A stretch of 64,000 nucleotides of DNA from Kalaharituber pfeilii (GCA_015179045.1 WHUZ01000060.1:310001-374000), one strand, 5' to 3'; counted from the first letter of the stretch, positions 44,574 to 56,330 are shown. The notes: generated from the sequence alone by a model not told the origin. A program made the numbers and translations.

Positions 44574-45207
44574 CTGAGAGTTTCTATAGAATATTCCAGG
44601 AGTTTCTAAATTATTTCTCTGGGGTTTCATAGCTTAGGACTGCAGCATTCATATATGGTAAACTAAGAAATTGGCATTACCTAATTGGGTACATGTAGAT
44701 AGATATCTCTATTGCTCTCTACTCCCTGTCAATACCTATACCTACAAGCTACTCAAAATATTATTCTCCTATAAGTAGAGTTATATTTTAAACTATTCTA
44801 ACCGTGCCTCATATTTTTAGGATTATATCCAGACTGAATATCAAAGTTCACTTCCAGTAATGACAATATATATAGATATTGGCTCACTACTTGTTCTATA
44901 TATATTTAATTATCATGAAACATTCCAAATCTCTTGAATACATACTATAGAAGGTATATGCACTTGCTCAAGGTCCTAAATGGCCATCCTGCCATTTTAC
45001 ACCTGCATAGGGTTCAGATGCCTAATTAGGCAACTGCCACCATAGAGTATCATTCAAAAATTACAATTGGCTAATTGAGGTGCGGAAATTACTTTCCTAT
45101 ACCTCTCCAAGCTGTATGTGCAATTTGGTTATCTTCTATGAAGATTGGCCTTACAGGAGGCTGTTGTTTTAATTCCGGAAATGCGCCGGATCCCGGTCAA
45201 TGACGTT
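44574..45207. mobile_element. Solitary arm of the 27.5-30 kb foldback element
   Basis: Diverged copy of 29310-29977 ending GGATCCCGGTCAATGACGTTA. Confidence 0.7.
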
Positions 45208-45211
45208 AGAA

Positions 45212-45480
45212 AACGACCTTAGGATTGAGAACCCAGGAGTGCTGTCGGAAAGGTCAGTAAGAAGACTTCTAGATCACTAGATTCCAGTCAAAGCGACGAA
45301 TAGAGTGTCAGTATTCGTGACAGACGGAGTTGTGGAGGCCCTAAAGTCGGGACTCCTCTTCAGAGGCGGAGGGATAAAGATGAAGTTGAGGGAGGCCCTG
45401 GGAAAGAAGAGGCCCGGAACAGCGAGAAGGTACAGACATACCGCGCCTGATGTGAATTGCAGGCACTTTGTGGTAGGGTA
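45212..45480 (+). pseudogene. LINE ORF1 core fragment
   Basis: Reads DLRIENPGVLSERSVRRLL, stop, then VSVFVTDGVVEALKSGL, LFRGGGIK and ARRYRHT. It matches RIENPGELSYRNVRRL, FTIYVSDNVVQILKKGL and ARRYRYT in the full-length ORF1. Same family, clearly diverged. Confidence 0.75.
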
Positions 45481-45967
45481 AGTGGTGGAGTGTGTTCCGA
45501 GATAGAGGGGAGGGATGTGGAGGAAATGGTTACGACAGCTTAATTTTTCATTTGGAATTTCCGGTATCTGTGCTTGATTTTTTCTCTTGCAGGATTGAGT
45601 TTCTGCTGTGTTTCCTTCACATCTCTGGGGCGAGAGCGGCGCGCGCCAGAAGGAACCAGCAGTCCTCGTGGAAGTACACTGGTTTGGGCATTGGGGCGGG
45701 AGGTTGGACGCGGGCCGCATGTCAACAGCTGCGTTGAAGAGTTCTCCGAACTTGCCCAACGCGCACGCGCTGTCACCGTCAGCGGATCGGCCAAACGCAA
45801 CCGGCCTGAACTCCAATTTTTCCCGCCCGAGCCCCCATCCTCTTTCTCCACGCCCCCTCCCCCCATCGCCGCAGCCGCCCGCACGCAATACCGCAGCAGC
45901 GTCAAACTCGGACCGGATTCCTCCCCACTAGCATCGTCCCCCCACACCGTCAGCGCGTGCAGCGGGT
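45481..45967. other. GC-rich unassigned stretch
   Basis: Open in several frames on both strands (for example 45277-45888 minus and 45574-46539 plus), but they cross the LTR and MITE sequence downstream and show no domain. Confidence 0.3.
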
Positions 45968-46376
45968 GTCATGATGAAGTGACATGGCGGTGTGCGGGCG
46001 GAATTAGAGCAGGGCTAAGATGCTTGCGAGACGACCTGAGGACCTGGTGCGAACTGTACTCATTACCAGCATTTAGTGATGCAGGTGGGGCTGTTATGGC
46101 CGTGCGAGAAAGTCTACCGAATCGGGGATGGATATTGCTATTGACAGGTATTTTCATAGAATTTTGCTCCCAAAGTCAGGTACAGGCCTTAGCCTCACCT
46201 GCTCACAGACCCCTTGTAAGGCCTACAACTTGGCCCCCACCTGCATCACTAAATGCTGGTAACGAGTACCAGAAGTCCATACTCCTATGTATGCCGATTG
46301 TATTGCCGGCGGTCACCGGTGGTTCTACCTTTTGGTGCAGCGGTGAGGGAAGGAGTCGGTTCAAACCCGTACCAGC
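45968..46376 (-). repeat. Diverged solo LTR of the TRIM family, split by a MITE
   Basis: 45968-46063 and 46262-46376 match the inverted 239-bp LTR of 28407-29096 (TGTCATGA start, ATGGCGGT, AGAGCAGGGCTAA, GTTCTACCTTTTGGTGCA, AACCCGTA end). Only one LTR is visible. Confidence 0.7.
46066..46259. mobile_element. 194-bp MITE, TA-flanked
   Basis: Terminal inverted repeats of about 25 bp, CCAGCATTTAGTGATGCAGG, with TA at 46064-46065 and 46260-46261. It interrupts an LTR remnant whose halves align on either side. Confidence 0.82.
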
Positions 46377-46479
46377 GGATCGTCTGCAGCAGCCGCATCC
46401 GGCACAGGAGAGCGTATGCACACGCCGCTCACCGCGCCACTTATCCATCTATGGTTTAGTTTCTTTATTCTTAAAAAAA

Positions 46480-46940
46480 TTATACCGACTGGGGGCTATG
46501 GCGAGATTGACTACTGACATAAGAGATAAAGTAATATGATGGAAAGAAAAAAAGTGACGACGAAATCAAACTCATACAATCACCAAGCTATCACCTTTCT
46601 GCCCATCTCATGAGATCCACTAGTGGGTCTAGCTCGCCCCACTGTAGCGATTTGATTTGCGCCCTGCTATGGAGGTACTGTCAATACGTGCTGTACAGTT
46701 CAGATGCCTGCACTGTCTAATTCCTGAGGAATCTCATGCATTTTCGTACCTCCCCGCATCAAGCTACTGCATTTAACAATCATCTCAATTTATAGGTAGA
46801 TCGCTCTGTACCACCTGCTGTACTGGAGTATTGCTGCAGCTACATTGATACAGTGTGCCAACTCCAGCCGATATGAGACACTGGAGCATTGTAGTCTTAA
46901 GCTACTTGAGTAATTTGGCAATCGAATGACGTAATTAGAA
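46480..46940 (-). mobile_element. LINE 3' fragment
   Basis: Partial hairpin GGGGGCTATGGCGAG near 46487, then inverted counterparts of 26150-26440 and 10700-10960 (GATCCACTAGTGGGT corresponds to the DPLVDLM codons). Confidence 0.55.
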
Positions 46941-46944
46941 TGTA

Positions 46945-46945
<1 letters not shown>

Positions 46946-46975
<30 letters not shown>

Positions 46976-47360
46976 GGTTCACATAACCCCGCATACAAGC
47001 TACTATGAACACACAGTACTCTTGGATTTCCCTCCCCAGGCAATTTGACCTTCCTACAATGAAGCCGCACCAAATATTGAAATGAAAAAAATGTAGAGCA
47101 AGTTAGTTTCAATCTACATGCAAATTGTTCTTACTATAATGAAGGCAGAGAAATTCATAGAGTCCCCACTGCTACTGCTTTGTAGCCCATAGGGACCACT
47201 AGTTCCGAGCAGCCCAACAAACACGAGATCTGCAGCCTCGCAACTAGCGCTAGATGCTGTTGTTGTGGCAAATTAGTTGTACTGTCTTGGCAGCTGAGTT
47301 CGTACCTCAGAACAGCTAAACTTGTTACGGCAGTGGAACCTCGCATATTGGATCCACATT
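46946..47360 (-). repeat. Type B tail and repeat R2 copy d
   Basis: Long T run, GGTTCACATAACCCCGC, then R2 blocks inverted relative to 25640-26024. Confidence 0.55.
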
Positions 47361-47379
47361 GCTAGCCTAAACCAGCTGG

Positions 47380-48480
47380 TCTTTTCTAAAAAAATCAAGG
47401 GCCGAATGTGGGCGTGTTCATCATAACAAAGTTTATGTGTTATCTGCATCTAGATTAATTCTCATCTGAAATTATTTTAAAAAGATAACAAAAAAAATAA
47501 AAATAAATAAATAAATAAATAAATATAACAAGATTTTACGTGGTGCATACATATATATACTACTCTCTTTTCTCTGCATCTTTCTAACTCCAAAGCCATC
47601 ATATCTGCCTTCCTTCAAAACCAGCAAAACATAGCCTTCCATCATCATACCTTAACAAGCTTGCAGAAATCCTACATCTTAATCTTGCCTGTTTATATTT
47701 CAAATTTTGAAGCTGAAGGAATACACGAGCTATGCAGTTTTCTTCAGTTGTCCTTGTTGCTCTCGTGCTTTACTGCAAAGTTGCCATGACTGCGCCTACT
47801 CTTGTATGTTGAATCCTAGTAACTTTTCTGACATGAAAAATAGCTGACCTCTGGTTTCCTGTTTCAATAACCTTTAGGATGGATGTCCAGCATGCCCAAA
47901 CATTTGCCCGTTTTACCCAGGTTGTGAGCAAGACTGTTGTCCTCAATAGACATTATCAATCTATTAGAATCATATTAGATGTCATCAATGTATGTACATT
48001 CCTATTGATTTTTTCTTCCTTTGAACAAGTGCTCTGTCTCCCGAAAGCCCCATCTCTCCTTCCCTTCAGTTTTGCTAACTATGAAATCTAGACATTGATA
48101 ATATATACGGACATTAGTCAACTTGGCTCACGATCAGTTTAATCGATCCTCTCCAAGTCTGATTTTGTTTCTGCGCGAATCATATACAAGCGCTGGGGTT
48201 AAAATGAGAATTAGGGGGTGAAGGATGGTTTGGATGTTGTTAGTGTCTTGGTTTCATCTTCATGTATTCTTATTATTTGTATCTTCAGCTGTTACCATGC
48301 TGGCCTTGTAGTACATGCCAATAGCAACAATTGGTCCCTGTTAATCAGGGCTCGTATTCACAAGACATGTTGTTATAAGATGTGCAAATAGTGTTCCGGC
48401 TGGTTAGGTACAAACTAGTCACTGGGGTCCGAAACTCGTCAGCCCCATCCGCCCACCATAGACCCGTCTCGTGGAGCTGT
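47380..48480 (-). repeat. Repeat R1 copy d
   Basis: Inverted copy of R1, from the AAATAAATAAATAAATA tract to the GTCACTGGGGTCCGAAACTC block that encodes the LDPSD remnant. Confidence 0.55.
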
Positions 48481-48829
48481 TCGGCCGCCCACACTGCCAT
48501 TGTTACGGAGTCTACGATGATGTAGCTAAAATGAGGGTGTAACTTAGGACAACGCTTGAAGCTTGACCATCACTCGAGGGCAGAAAGCCCTCGTTATATA
48601 GCCAGCTCCTCGCGCATGCCCACTGTATGTTCTATTGCTTATGCTATCTATGCTTAACAATCGATAACGTCTTGGTAGCTGAGGCTGTGCACAATAAGCC
48701 TACGCGTACTCTTGCCACTCGGTGGCGCAACTCACTCACTCAACCATGCGCTCTGCTTGTGATACACTTCCGTGACCCGACCTGTCAATTGTATTGCCCT
48801 GCTGTAGCTATCGGTTGATCAGGCCGAAT
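48481..48829. other. No gene seen
   Basis: No domain; sits between R1 and the P remnant and may be an insertion into it. Confidence 0.35.
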
Positions 48830-49130
48830 GGTCACTAGCAGCCTTACGGGTCAACTCAGGTGGATATCCCCAGCCTTTCTGGGTAGGCCCGTGACAGCCA
48901 TGGCCTGCATGGTGATAAATAGCTTCCATGCGCAGGGCTGTCGCGTGTCGAGGTTCAGCACCGTCAGCATGATAGGGGTGCTGGCGGAGCCACCGGGCGC
49001 ATGCGTCTCGATGTGCCAGTACACGAGGAGGACGTTGTGGGACGAATCATGGCCCGCAGCCTCCAGCGCGGGGGATCTGTGGGCTAACGGGGTCGCATCT
49101 GTTGTGCTGGTGGGTGTGTTGTCAGCGATC
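48830..49130 (-). pseudogene. P family copy 4
   Basis: The minus strand reads LEAAGHDSSHNVLLVYWHIE, THAPGGSASTPIMLTVLNL and QPCAWKLFITMQAM, matching copy 2 and copy 5. Confidence 0.5.
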
Positions 49131-49144
49131 GATTGATGCGGAGG

Positions 49145-49690
49145 CTATTTTCCTTGCTTCCGCGTCGTCAAGTCTGCGTTTGACGGTGTACCGCTTCGTT
49201 CGCGCCGTTTTGCCTTTCCTCTTTTTCTTGTCTCAGTCTTGACTGCCGGGGAGGGCCTGGAAGGGGCTGTGGGTTCGGAGTGGGGCTCCTCCGATAGTAT
49301 GGTGTCAACTGTGCTGAAGTCCAGCCTACCGGGGGCGTCTCTATACACGTGATAGGGCTGAGCCCCAGTGGCTGAGGTGCGGGTGGCGGTGGCTCCGGAA
49401 CCGTGCTTGTGCCTCCAAGCCCGGGGGAGCGGGTCCCCTGTACCGGTTGCCTTTGAACGTCGTGATTAGTGTGGCGCCATCCGGGACGTCTGTCTGATGC
49501 GCCAGCAGCTTCCAAAGCGCCCGGAGGATTTGGTGCGATGAGATCTTGGCTTCTCTCAGCTGTGCACTAATCCGTTCGCAGTCTCGTGCGTAGGTGGGCG
49601 GGGGGGGGTGGGGCTGTCTCTTGCTTCTCGGGGACGGGGGGCGATGGGAGCCCGGTCTTTGTCTTTTCCGGCATCTTGATTGGTGCTAGG
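49145..49690 (-). pseudogene. Unrecognised proline-rich gene remnant
   Basis: Frames in series on the minus strand (MPEKTKTGLPSPPVPEK; then YARDCERISAQLREAKISSH and HQTDVPDGATLITTFKGNRY; then YRDAPGRLDFSTVDTILSEE up to a basic C-terminus and stop at 49145) look like one protein broken by two shifts. Pro-rich with a short helical stretch and a basic tail; could be a LINE ORF1 N-terminus. No family recognised. Confidence 0.35.
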
Positions 49691-49979
49691 CTGCTGTCTT
49701 GGCGCGGGGCTGGTGTGTTGGCAACGAGGTGGTGAGCTGAAGATTCCTCGAAATTTCGCCCCTCGGGGGAAATTTGCAGTGTCAGGTATTTGGGAATAAA
49801 AATTAGATCAACAGACTCAGCTCGCTGAGAGCTATCGATCTATGTGATTTTCGCTGGGGGGGGCGTTGTGATTGTGGAGTCGCTTCCAAACACTCGTCCT
49901 GATTCGGCTATTATGATCCCCATTCAGTAGGGCTCGTCCTGCTTTCCCCCCGGTGGCAATCCAATTGCAGTTGCGGTCG
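49691..49979. other. No gene seen
   Basis: No domain or repeat recognised. Confidence 0.35.
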
Positions 49980-50420
49980 GAAGATGTGCTATATGGTTCA
50001 GATGCTTACAGTTTAATATTCGAAAAAATCTCATACTTTTTCATAACTCAGCTCATCAGCTGCTACATTTTTCAATCATCTTAAGTTTATAGCTGGCGTA
50101 CTCTGTGTAACCTGCTGTAAATGGAGTATTGCTGTAGCTACGTTGATAAAGTGCGCCAAGTCCGGCTGATATGAGACATTGAAGTATTGTAGTCTTAGGC
50201 TAATTAAGTAATTTGGCAATCGATTGGCAGAATTATAAGAATGTACGGTTTTTTTATTTTTTTTTTTTCGTTCACTAACCACACATACAAGCTATGATAT
50301 AAGTCTATAGCGAATACACAGTCGGACCTTGCTATTATGAACACACCACGCTGTTGGATTTCCCTCCCTATGCAATTTGACCTTGGCCTATAGTATAATG
50401 AAGTCGTATTAATTAGACTC
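49980..50420 (-). repeat. LINE 3' / R2 remnants with type B tail
   Basis: Inverted counterparts of 26040-26240 and of R2. A broken type B tail (T runs then ACTAACCACACATACAAGC) lies at 50249-50285. Confidence 0.5.
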
Positions 50421-50470
50421 CCTGCCATAGGCTGGTAGCCTGTATACGGGGTTACATGATCCAAATAAAA
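50420..50470 (+). mobile_element. LINE tail stub, type B
   Basis: CCCTGCCATAGGCTGGTAGCC and CGGGGTTACATGATCC, then a short A run. Confidence 0.6.
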
Positions 50471-50569
50471 AAAGTCAACTGGTACGGTGCAAATTATTGG
50501 ATCTTTGTATCATTAGATGACATCCCTATTTCTAGCCTTCCTCAATACACTAGGTTCGACTATATTGAA

Positions 50570-51735
50570 ATAAAAAACAAAGGGCCAGATTTGACCGCTT
50601 CACTATAGCAAGGTTTATGTATTATCTGTATCTAGATTTATTCTCAGCTGAAGTGACTTTACAATATAAAGAATATAAAATAAATCAAACAAAAATTTCG
50701 GGTGGTGTGCATATAAAATACATACTACTCGCATTTCCCTAAACCTTTCTTCACTCCAACGCCATCAAATCTGCCTTCCTCCCAAACTAGCAAGCAACAC
50801 CTTCCATCCGTTCACCCTAACAAACCTGCAGAAATCCTACCATCTTAATTTAGCCTTTTTGTATTTCGAATTTCAAAAAGAACTACAGGAATCTGGAAAC
50901 TATGCAGTTTTCTGCAGTTGTTCTTATTGCCTTGGCACTTTACTGCAAAGTTGCTGCGACTGTCCCTACTCTTGTATGTCGAATCCCAATAGCAGTTTTG
51001 ACATGAATAATAGCTCACCTGTGGCTTCCTATTTCACAACCTCTAGCAAGTGGCATGTTTCGCATGTCCGCAGTGCCCTTGGACCGTAAATTGCCCAGCC
51101 GACTGCTGCCATATTGATTGATCAACCTGTCTAGAATCATATTAGATGTTATCAATCGTTCACGTATGTGCATTCCTATCTTGATTTTTTTCATCCTTCT
51201 GCAAATGCTCAGTCAACCAATATCTAAATCTCTCCTTCGCTTCAGTTTCACTAACTATGGAATATAGACATTCATGCTAAACACACATAGCTAAACTTAG
51301 TCCACGATTTGCTTGATTGATTCTCTCCATCTCTCATGAGTCATTTTTTCTTTTCTACTCTGTTCACATATCGGGGCTGGGGTTAAAATCAGAGCTAGGA
51401 TGTTTTGGATGTTTTGGATGTTTTGGATGTTTTGGATGTTCTTAGTGCCTTGGTTTCATCTTCATGTTTTGTATCTTCAACTGTTACAGTTGTCTTGTAG
51501 TACATGCCAATAGCAATAATTGGTCCCTGTTACTAGGGTTCTTATTCCCAATACATGGTGTTACAAGATACGCAAATTGTTGAGCTTTTGGGTAGAAAGA
51601 GATGATTGTTATTCCTTCGTAGAGAGAGTAGCCAAAGTAATACACCTATATATATAGAGCATGAGGTTGCTCTCGGGCCCTTACCACCCTTTATCACGGA
51701 CCTCTCTGATATCCGACACCTCCGACACTCCGACA
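50570..51735 (-). repeat. Repeat R1 copy e
   Basis: Inverted copy of R1, including four TTTTGGATG units near 51405-51440. Confidence 0.55.
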
Positions 51736-53140
51736 TTACTGTAGATCTCTAACACAAATCACTTTCTGGCTGTGTAGGTACAAACAGGTCACGGGGGTGC
51801 CAAACTCATCGGCCGCATCCGCGCACCATAGGTCCACTTCGTGGAGCTGCTCAGCTGCCAACCCTACCACGGCCTGCACGGTGATGAACAGCTTCCACGT
51901 GCCCTGTGGGATAATGAGATGACTTGCAGGCAAGAGACTTAGTCAGTTCTTGGCTTGTGGTCATTTCTCGGCTTGGTCATGAGGCCCACAGCACGTTCTG
52001 GATTAGTCATAGGCTAGTAATATATATATAGGTATGGGGATAGATGGTTACGGGCCGGGGACAGTGTGCTTCTTTTCTTTTCTCCTTAGCTGGTTGTTTT
52101 TTACTATGCGATTACTTGTGCTTTATGATACGAATTGATTGCTCTATTTTGCCTTGCCACTGCTAGCTATTGATAGCCCACCAAGCCTTGGATCTGGTCC
52201 TTTCATACATGCAGACGTAGTATCGTCATATACACTCCGCCATGGCCTGCAGGGCTGACAAGGCCATTGTTCAAGGGTGGTACACGCAGAGGCAGTTTGC
52301 GCCCGCGACGGTCTCGAGGCATGAGAGCAGCAAGTATGTGAGCAGGGCTTGCATATCGGGCACACTCTTGGACCAGATGTAGCATCGCATGGTTGGCATC
52401 CATGAATAACGGGAGATCACTGAGGCGAACGCTCAAGTGGCACTCGGAAGCGACTGCGCCAAGGACCCTTTTTTTTTTTTTTTTTTTTTTTTTATTTCAC
52501 GTGACCCCGCTTGTAGCTGTTCGCCATGGCAGGGTCCCTGGGTCTAAACCCTCAAAGCCCGGAGGCAGGCTTGACGCCAAGGACCCAATGGCGCTTTGCT
52601 AGGAGCATAGTAGGAGGCGTACAGGTGGGGGACAAGAGCCAGGTCTCCGCCTACCGGAATGCAAGGGGTCCAAAGTACGAGCAGCGTGGGCACCACCTCA
52701 CGAGAGAGTATGAGCTGCTGAAGGTGGAATTGCTGCATGGAGGTGAGGAGGGCACCTAGGTCAATCGCGACTGCAGCTGCATCTAATGTCATGATTGTCG
52801 CCACGGCGGATACGCTCGGCGTGCCCCTTGCTGTACTTCCTCTGCATCCACGGCAGCAGACTATCCCACATGGGACTCGTCACGTTTCTCCCCGCTGTGA
52901 CCGACATAGCGTCAAGCTACAGTAATCCCCAGAATCTCAGTATGCACTACGTACCTGAGCGTCTTCACCGGCCAATCCCTCACGACTTCTGGCACCCCCT
53001 CCACCTCCTCCTTTCGCTCCAGTGAAAACGCATCCGCCTCCTCCATGACGGCCACTGCCTCCTTCACCGTCTCCCCCACCCCGCGCCTTGCATGCCGCTC
53101 GTACATACATACATATGTTGCGAACCACTACTAACAATAA
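51736..53140 (-). pseudogene. P family copy 5, the longest copy
   Basis: In order on the minus strand: EAVAVMEEADAFSLERKEE and VPEVVRDWPVKTLRYVVH (53106-52912); VTAGRNVTSPMWDSLLPWMQ; TIMTLDAAAVAIDLGALLTS and HLYASYYAPSKAPLGPW (52804-52590); LSDLPLFMDANHAMLHLVQE (52436 onward); and TWKLFITVQAVVGLAAEQLH, EVDLWCADAADEFGTPVTCL (51933-51750). Frames shift between blocks and a LINE tail interrupts it at 52469-52574. It may be a spliced gene in part, but the breaks suggest decay. Function unknown. Confidence 0.55.
52469..52574 (-). mobile_element. LINE tail stub, type B, 12-bp TSD
   Basis: T run, TTTCACGTGACCCCGC, GTTCGCCATGGCAGGG and about 40 bp more. CGCCAAGGACCC at 52457-52468 and 52575-52586. 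It splits P copy 5. Confidence 0.9.
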
Positions 53141-53277
53141 TAAAATAATAAAATAAAATAATATAAATTAAATTAAATTAAAATAAATTAAAAGAGGAAA
53201 GAAATTCCCGAATTCTTGGTACTGGGTTTTATAAGGTTAGTATGAGGGTTAATTTATACACGTACCGAGTACCTCGA
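53141..53277. repeat. AT-rich microsatellite tract
   Basis: AAAATAA and TTAAA-type repeats, related to 12410-12549. Confidence 0.5.
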
Positions 53278-53352
53278 TTTTTTTTTTTTTTTTTTTTTTT
53301 TCAAAATCACATAACCCCGCTTACAGCGCCAAGCCATGGCAGGGTCCCTGGC
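53278..53352 (-). mobile_element. LINE tail stub, type B
   Basis: T run, AATCACATAACCCCGC and AAGCCATGGCAGGGTCCC. TSD not resolved. Confidence 0.65.
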
Positions 53353-53731
53353 AAGCCGCTTAACAAACAAAGAGCTTTCTATCTACTTCTACGGACCTTC
53401 CGGTTTCTGCCTCAGGGAGGCCCCACTGTATATCCCCCCCTCCCCCCTCCCCTCTTCCCCACACTTTCGCAAACTTCCCCGACGGCAAATTTCGCAGTTT
53501 CCTCCACACCGCAACCTGCGAATTTTTCCCGACCCGGGTCGGTAAACCGCGCGGCGCACTAAAAACCCTCCACACCTTCGCAAATCGGCCCGAAAATTAT
53601 CGCACGGCGCGCTTCTAAAACTTGATCCCGGAAAAGAACCTTTCCAACTCATCCCACTCCTCCCCATTCTCTGCCGTCCTTTTCCAGTTCTTTTCCACAT
53701 CCCCCATTCTCTGAAGCCTTCTGGGCGAAAC
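53353..53731. other. No gene seen
   Basis: C-rich; the overlapping frames 53242-53772 look incidental. Confidence 0.35.
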
Positions 53732-53736
53732 CTATA

Positions 53737-54794
53737 CCTTGATCTGACCTTCAGTGTTCCTAGACTCCTCAAGTGATTCAGGAATACCAGGACTTGAAGT
53801 AGTAGTAGTCACGGTTGAAGCACTAGGGGTGGTAATAGTAACTCCTTCTGAGGTGCCAGGTATGGCAGAAGAGACCTGTGGCTCAAATCTGCTGTTGGAA
53901 CCTTCTTCTACCCACCCCCCTTCTAGTATTCAGACCCTCCTATCTCATGAACTAAAGATCTCTCCCAGCCCCAGCCTTGTATGTGAGTTCCTCCATGGTG
54001 TCTTTTTGTAGCTTGCTCAGCTGCAGTCATCTTTCTCTATTTTCGTTCTTCTTTTACCTTGCTTTCCCTCTGTTATGGGTCACCTCCGGTAGCCAATAGA
54101 GTATATATGCGACGTATGCGAAATACGACAGCAAATATATAGGATGCAGGTGCGTATTGCTAAATGAGCTATGCAAAGGACTAGTAAACATTACTAGTCA
54201 AGTGTTTTTTTACTACTAGTAGGATGCGGTTCTCTGCGCCCAAGACGCCCAAGACGTTATATTCACTCACTTCCCCCTATGCCGCCTCGAGCTGAAGTTA
54301 AAGCAATACTGGAAATAGAAGGAAAAAAATAGTAGGAGGTGTCGAAAAGGAAAACAGAGAGCACCAGCGAAGGTCAGAAAGGAGGAAGAGAAACTCCAGA
54401 AGGTGTGAAAATAGTTTAGGATAAGAAAGAAGCCGCTGATATGCAAAGTAGTTAGCAGCGATGGAGCGAGAAAGTAAGGCAAAAGAGGAACGAAAACAGA
54501 GAGAGATGGCTGCAGCTGAACAAGCTACAAAAAGACACTATGGAGGAACTCACATGCAAGGCTGGGGCTGGGAAAGATCTTTAGTTCATGAGATAGGAGG
54601 GTCTGAATACTAGAAGGGGGGGTGGGTAGAAGAAGGTTTCAACAGCAGATTTGAGCCACAGGTCTCTTCTGTCATACCTGGCACCTCAGAAGGAGTTACT
54701 ATTACCACCTCTAGTGCTTCAACTACTACTACTTCAAGTCCTGGTATTCCTGAATCACTTGAGGAGTCTAGGAACACTGAAGGTCAGATCAAGG
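53737..54794. mobile_element. Foldback element with arms of about 0.32 kb
   Basis: Arms start CCTTGATCTGACCTTCAGTG and continue as inverted copies to about 54060 and 54480. A shared TATA/TA lies on both outer sides (CTATACC...GGTATAG). The spacer carries GATGCGGTTCTCTGCG and CTAGTCAAGTGT, also found in the first MITE to the right. No transposase. Confidence 0.8.
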
Positions 54795-54963
54795 TATAGA
54801 GATTAGCTCAGAAACATAAACTACTTCCATACAATTGAAGGTGCACTGCATCCCACATGATCTATATATGCAATTGTTGACTTTTAATAAACAGACCAGC
54901 CCTAGATGGATGAGAATTACTAGTTTTCTATATTATTTTCCTGATTTCGAGGATGTTGAGCTA

Positions 54964-55412
54964 CCGTATTAACTCACATAAGAGCAAGAAAACAAACGCG
55001 CGCTAGTTCGGTCTTGGCAAAATTCTCAGCGCCAGTGCGCGTGTATCACGCACGGGCACGTAATGATCCCCGAATTACCGCGATGCCAACCTCAACGCCA
55101 CGGAGATTGATATTCTGAAGGAAATGCGAAAAATGCAATGCGCAAATGCGCAAATGCGTCGCAGTCGCACAATGGCTATATGAGCTACATAGAGAATTAG
55201 CGAGCATCACTAGTCAAGTGTCTTTTTGGCCTGGCGGGCGGTAATCTCTGCGTTTACTACCTCCGTTACAGAGTAGAGAAGCTGGAGATTAGCCGTGCTT
55301 AGTAATGCCAAGATTGCACGAACAGCGCGCTAGCGTGATTCATGGCGCCTGAGTCCTGCCAAGACCGAACTAGCGCGCGTTTGTTTTCTTGCTCTTATGT
55401 GAGTTAATACGG
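54964..55412. mobile_element. TA-flanked MITE M1, copy 1 (449 bp)
   Basis: Inverted termini of about 55 bp starting CCGTATTAACTCACATAAG; TA at 54962-54963 and 55413-55414. It carries about 165 bp (around 55110-55270) that copy 2 lacks. Confidence 0.88.
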
Positions 55413-55414
55413 TA

Positions 55415-55650
55415 TAAAATTGTCGTATTACATAAAATTTATCAGCCCGAATTTAGGCCTGTGGCATTAATGGATATTTTCATTTCTTGGATGCATAACG
55501 ATTTCATCAGCCTGTTTCCCGGATTTACTGGTAACTAGGGAATTGACCACAATGTCTTTTCAGTGCAAATAGAGGTATTAAAGGTGAAGAATTACCCTTT
55601 ATTTATTTCCCCTGAGAGGCACATACAAAATTCTATGCTGGTGGTTGAGA
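55415..55650. other. No gene seen
   Basis: AT-rich spacer. Confidence 0.4.
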
Positions 55651-55652
55651 TA

Positions 55653-55938
55653 CCGTATTAACTCACATAAGAGCAAGAAAACAAACGCGCGCTAGTTCGG
55701 TCTTGGCAGGACTCAGGCGCCATTAATCACGCTAGCGCGCTGTTCGTTCAATCTGGACATTACTAAGCACGGCTAATCTCCAGCTTCTCTACGAATCTCC
55801 GTGGTGTTGAGGTTAGCATCGCGGTAATTCGGGGATCATTACGTGCCCGTGCGTGATACACGCGCACTGGCGCTGAGAATTTTGCCAAGACCGAACTAGC
55901 GCGCGTTTGTTTTCTTGCTCTTATGTGAGTTAATACGG
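55653..55938. mobile_element. TA-flanked MITE M1, copy 2 (286 bp)
   Basis: Same termini; interior inverted relative to copy 1 and without the 165-bp segment. TA at 55651-55652 and 55939-55940. Confidence 0.88.
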
Positions 55939-55943
55939 TAGTA

Positions 55944-56250
55944 CTAGACAGAAAAATAAGTATTTGGACAGGGGATAAATGCATATTTATGCCCCATGCA
56001 GTATTCGGCAGAAACTAGCATATTTTCGTATGCTTGGCTGGTGATAGCCATAAGACAGTCCAAATTTCGTGATAGGGTGTCCAAATTCATTATGTAAGAA
56101 AGTATTTGGACAGCTGACGTGATGAAATTTGGACAGCTGACATAATGAATTTGGGCCTGTTTTACCGCCAAGCATACCAAAATATGCCGAATACCGCACA
56201 GTGCATAATATGCATCTATCCCCTGTCCAAATACTTATTTTTCTGTCTAG
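55944..56250. mobile_element. TA-flanked MITE M2 (307 bp)
   Basis: Inverted termini CTAGACAGAAAAATAAGTAT; TA at 55942-55943 and 56251-56252. Internal TTTGGACAGCTGAC repeats. Only one base separates its TA from that of M1 copy 2. Confidence 0.88.
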
Positions 56251-56330
56251 TATGAAAGGTATCCAATATGACAGGTTTGTCTGTAGTGACTTGCGGTGGT
56301 TGATCAGCATGCATGGTACCACCTAAGATT

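Noticed and set aside
44285..44632. Leu/Val-rich frame resembling membrane segments
   Set aside because: Encoded by an 18-bp tandem repeat; not a credible membrane protein.
45574..46539. 321-codon plus-strand frame
   Set aside because: It runs through an LTR remnant and a MITE, so it cannot be one gene.
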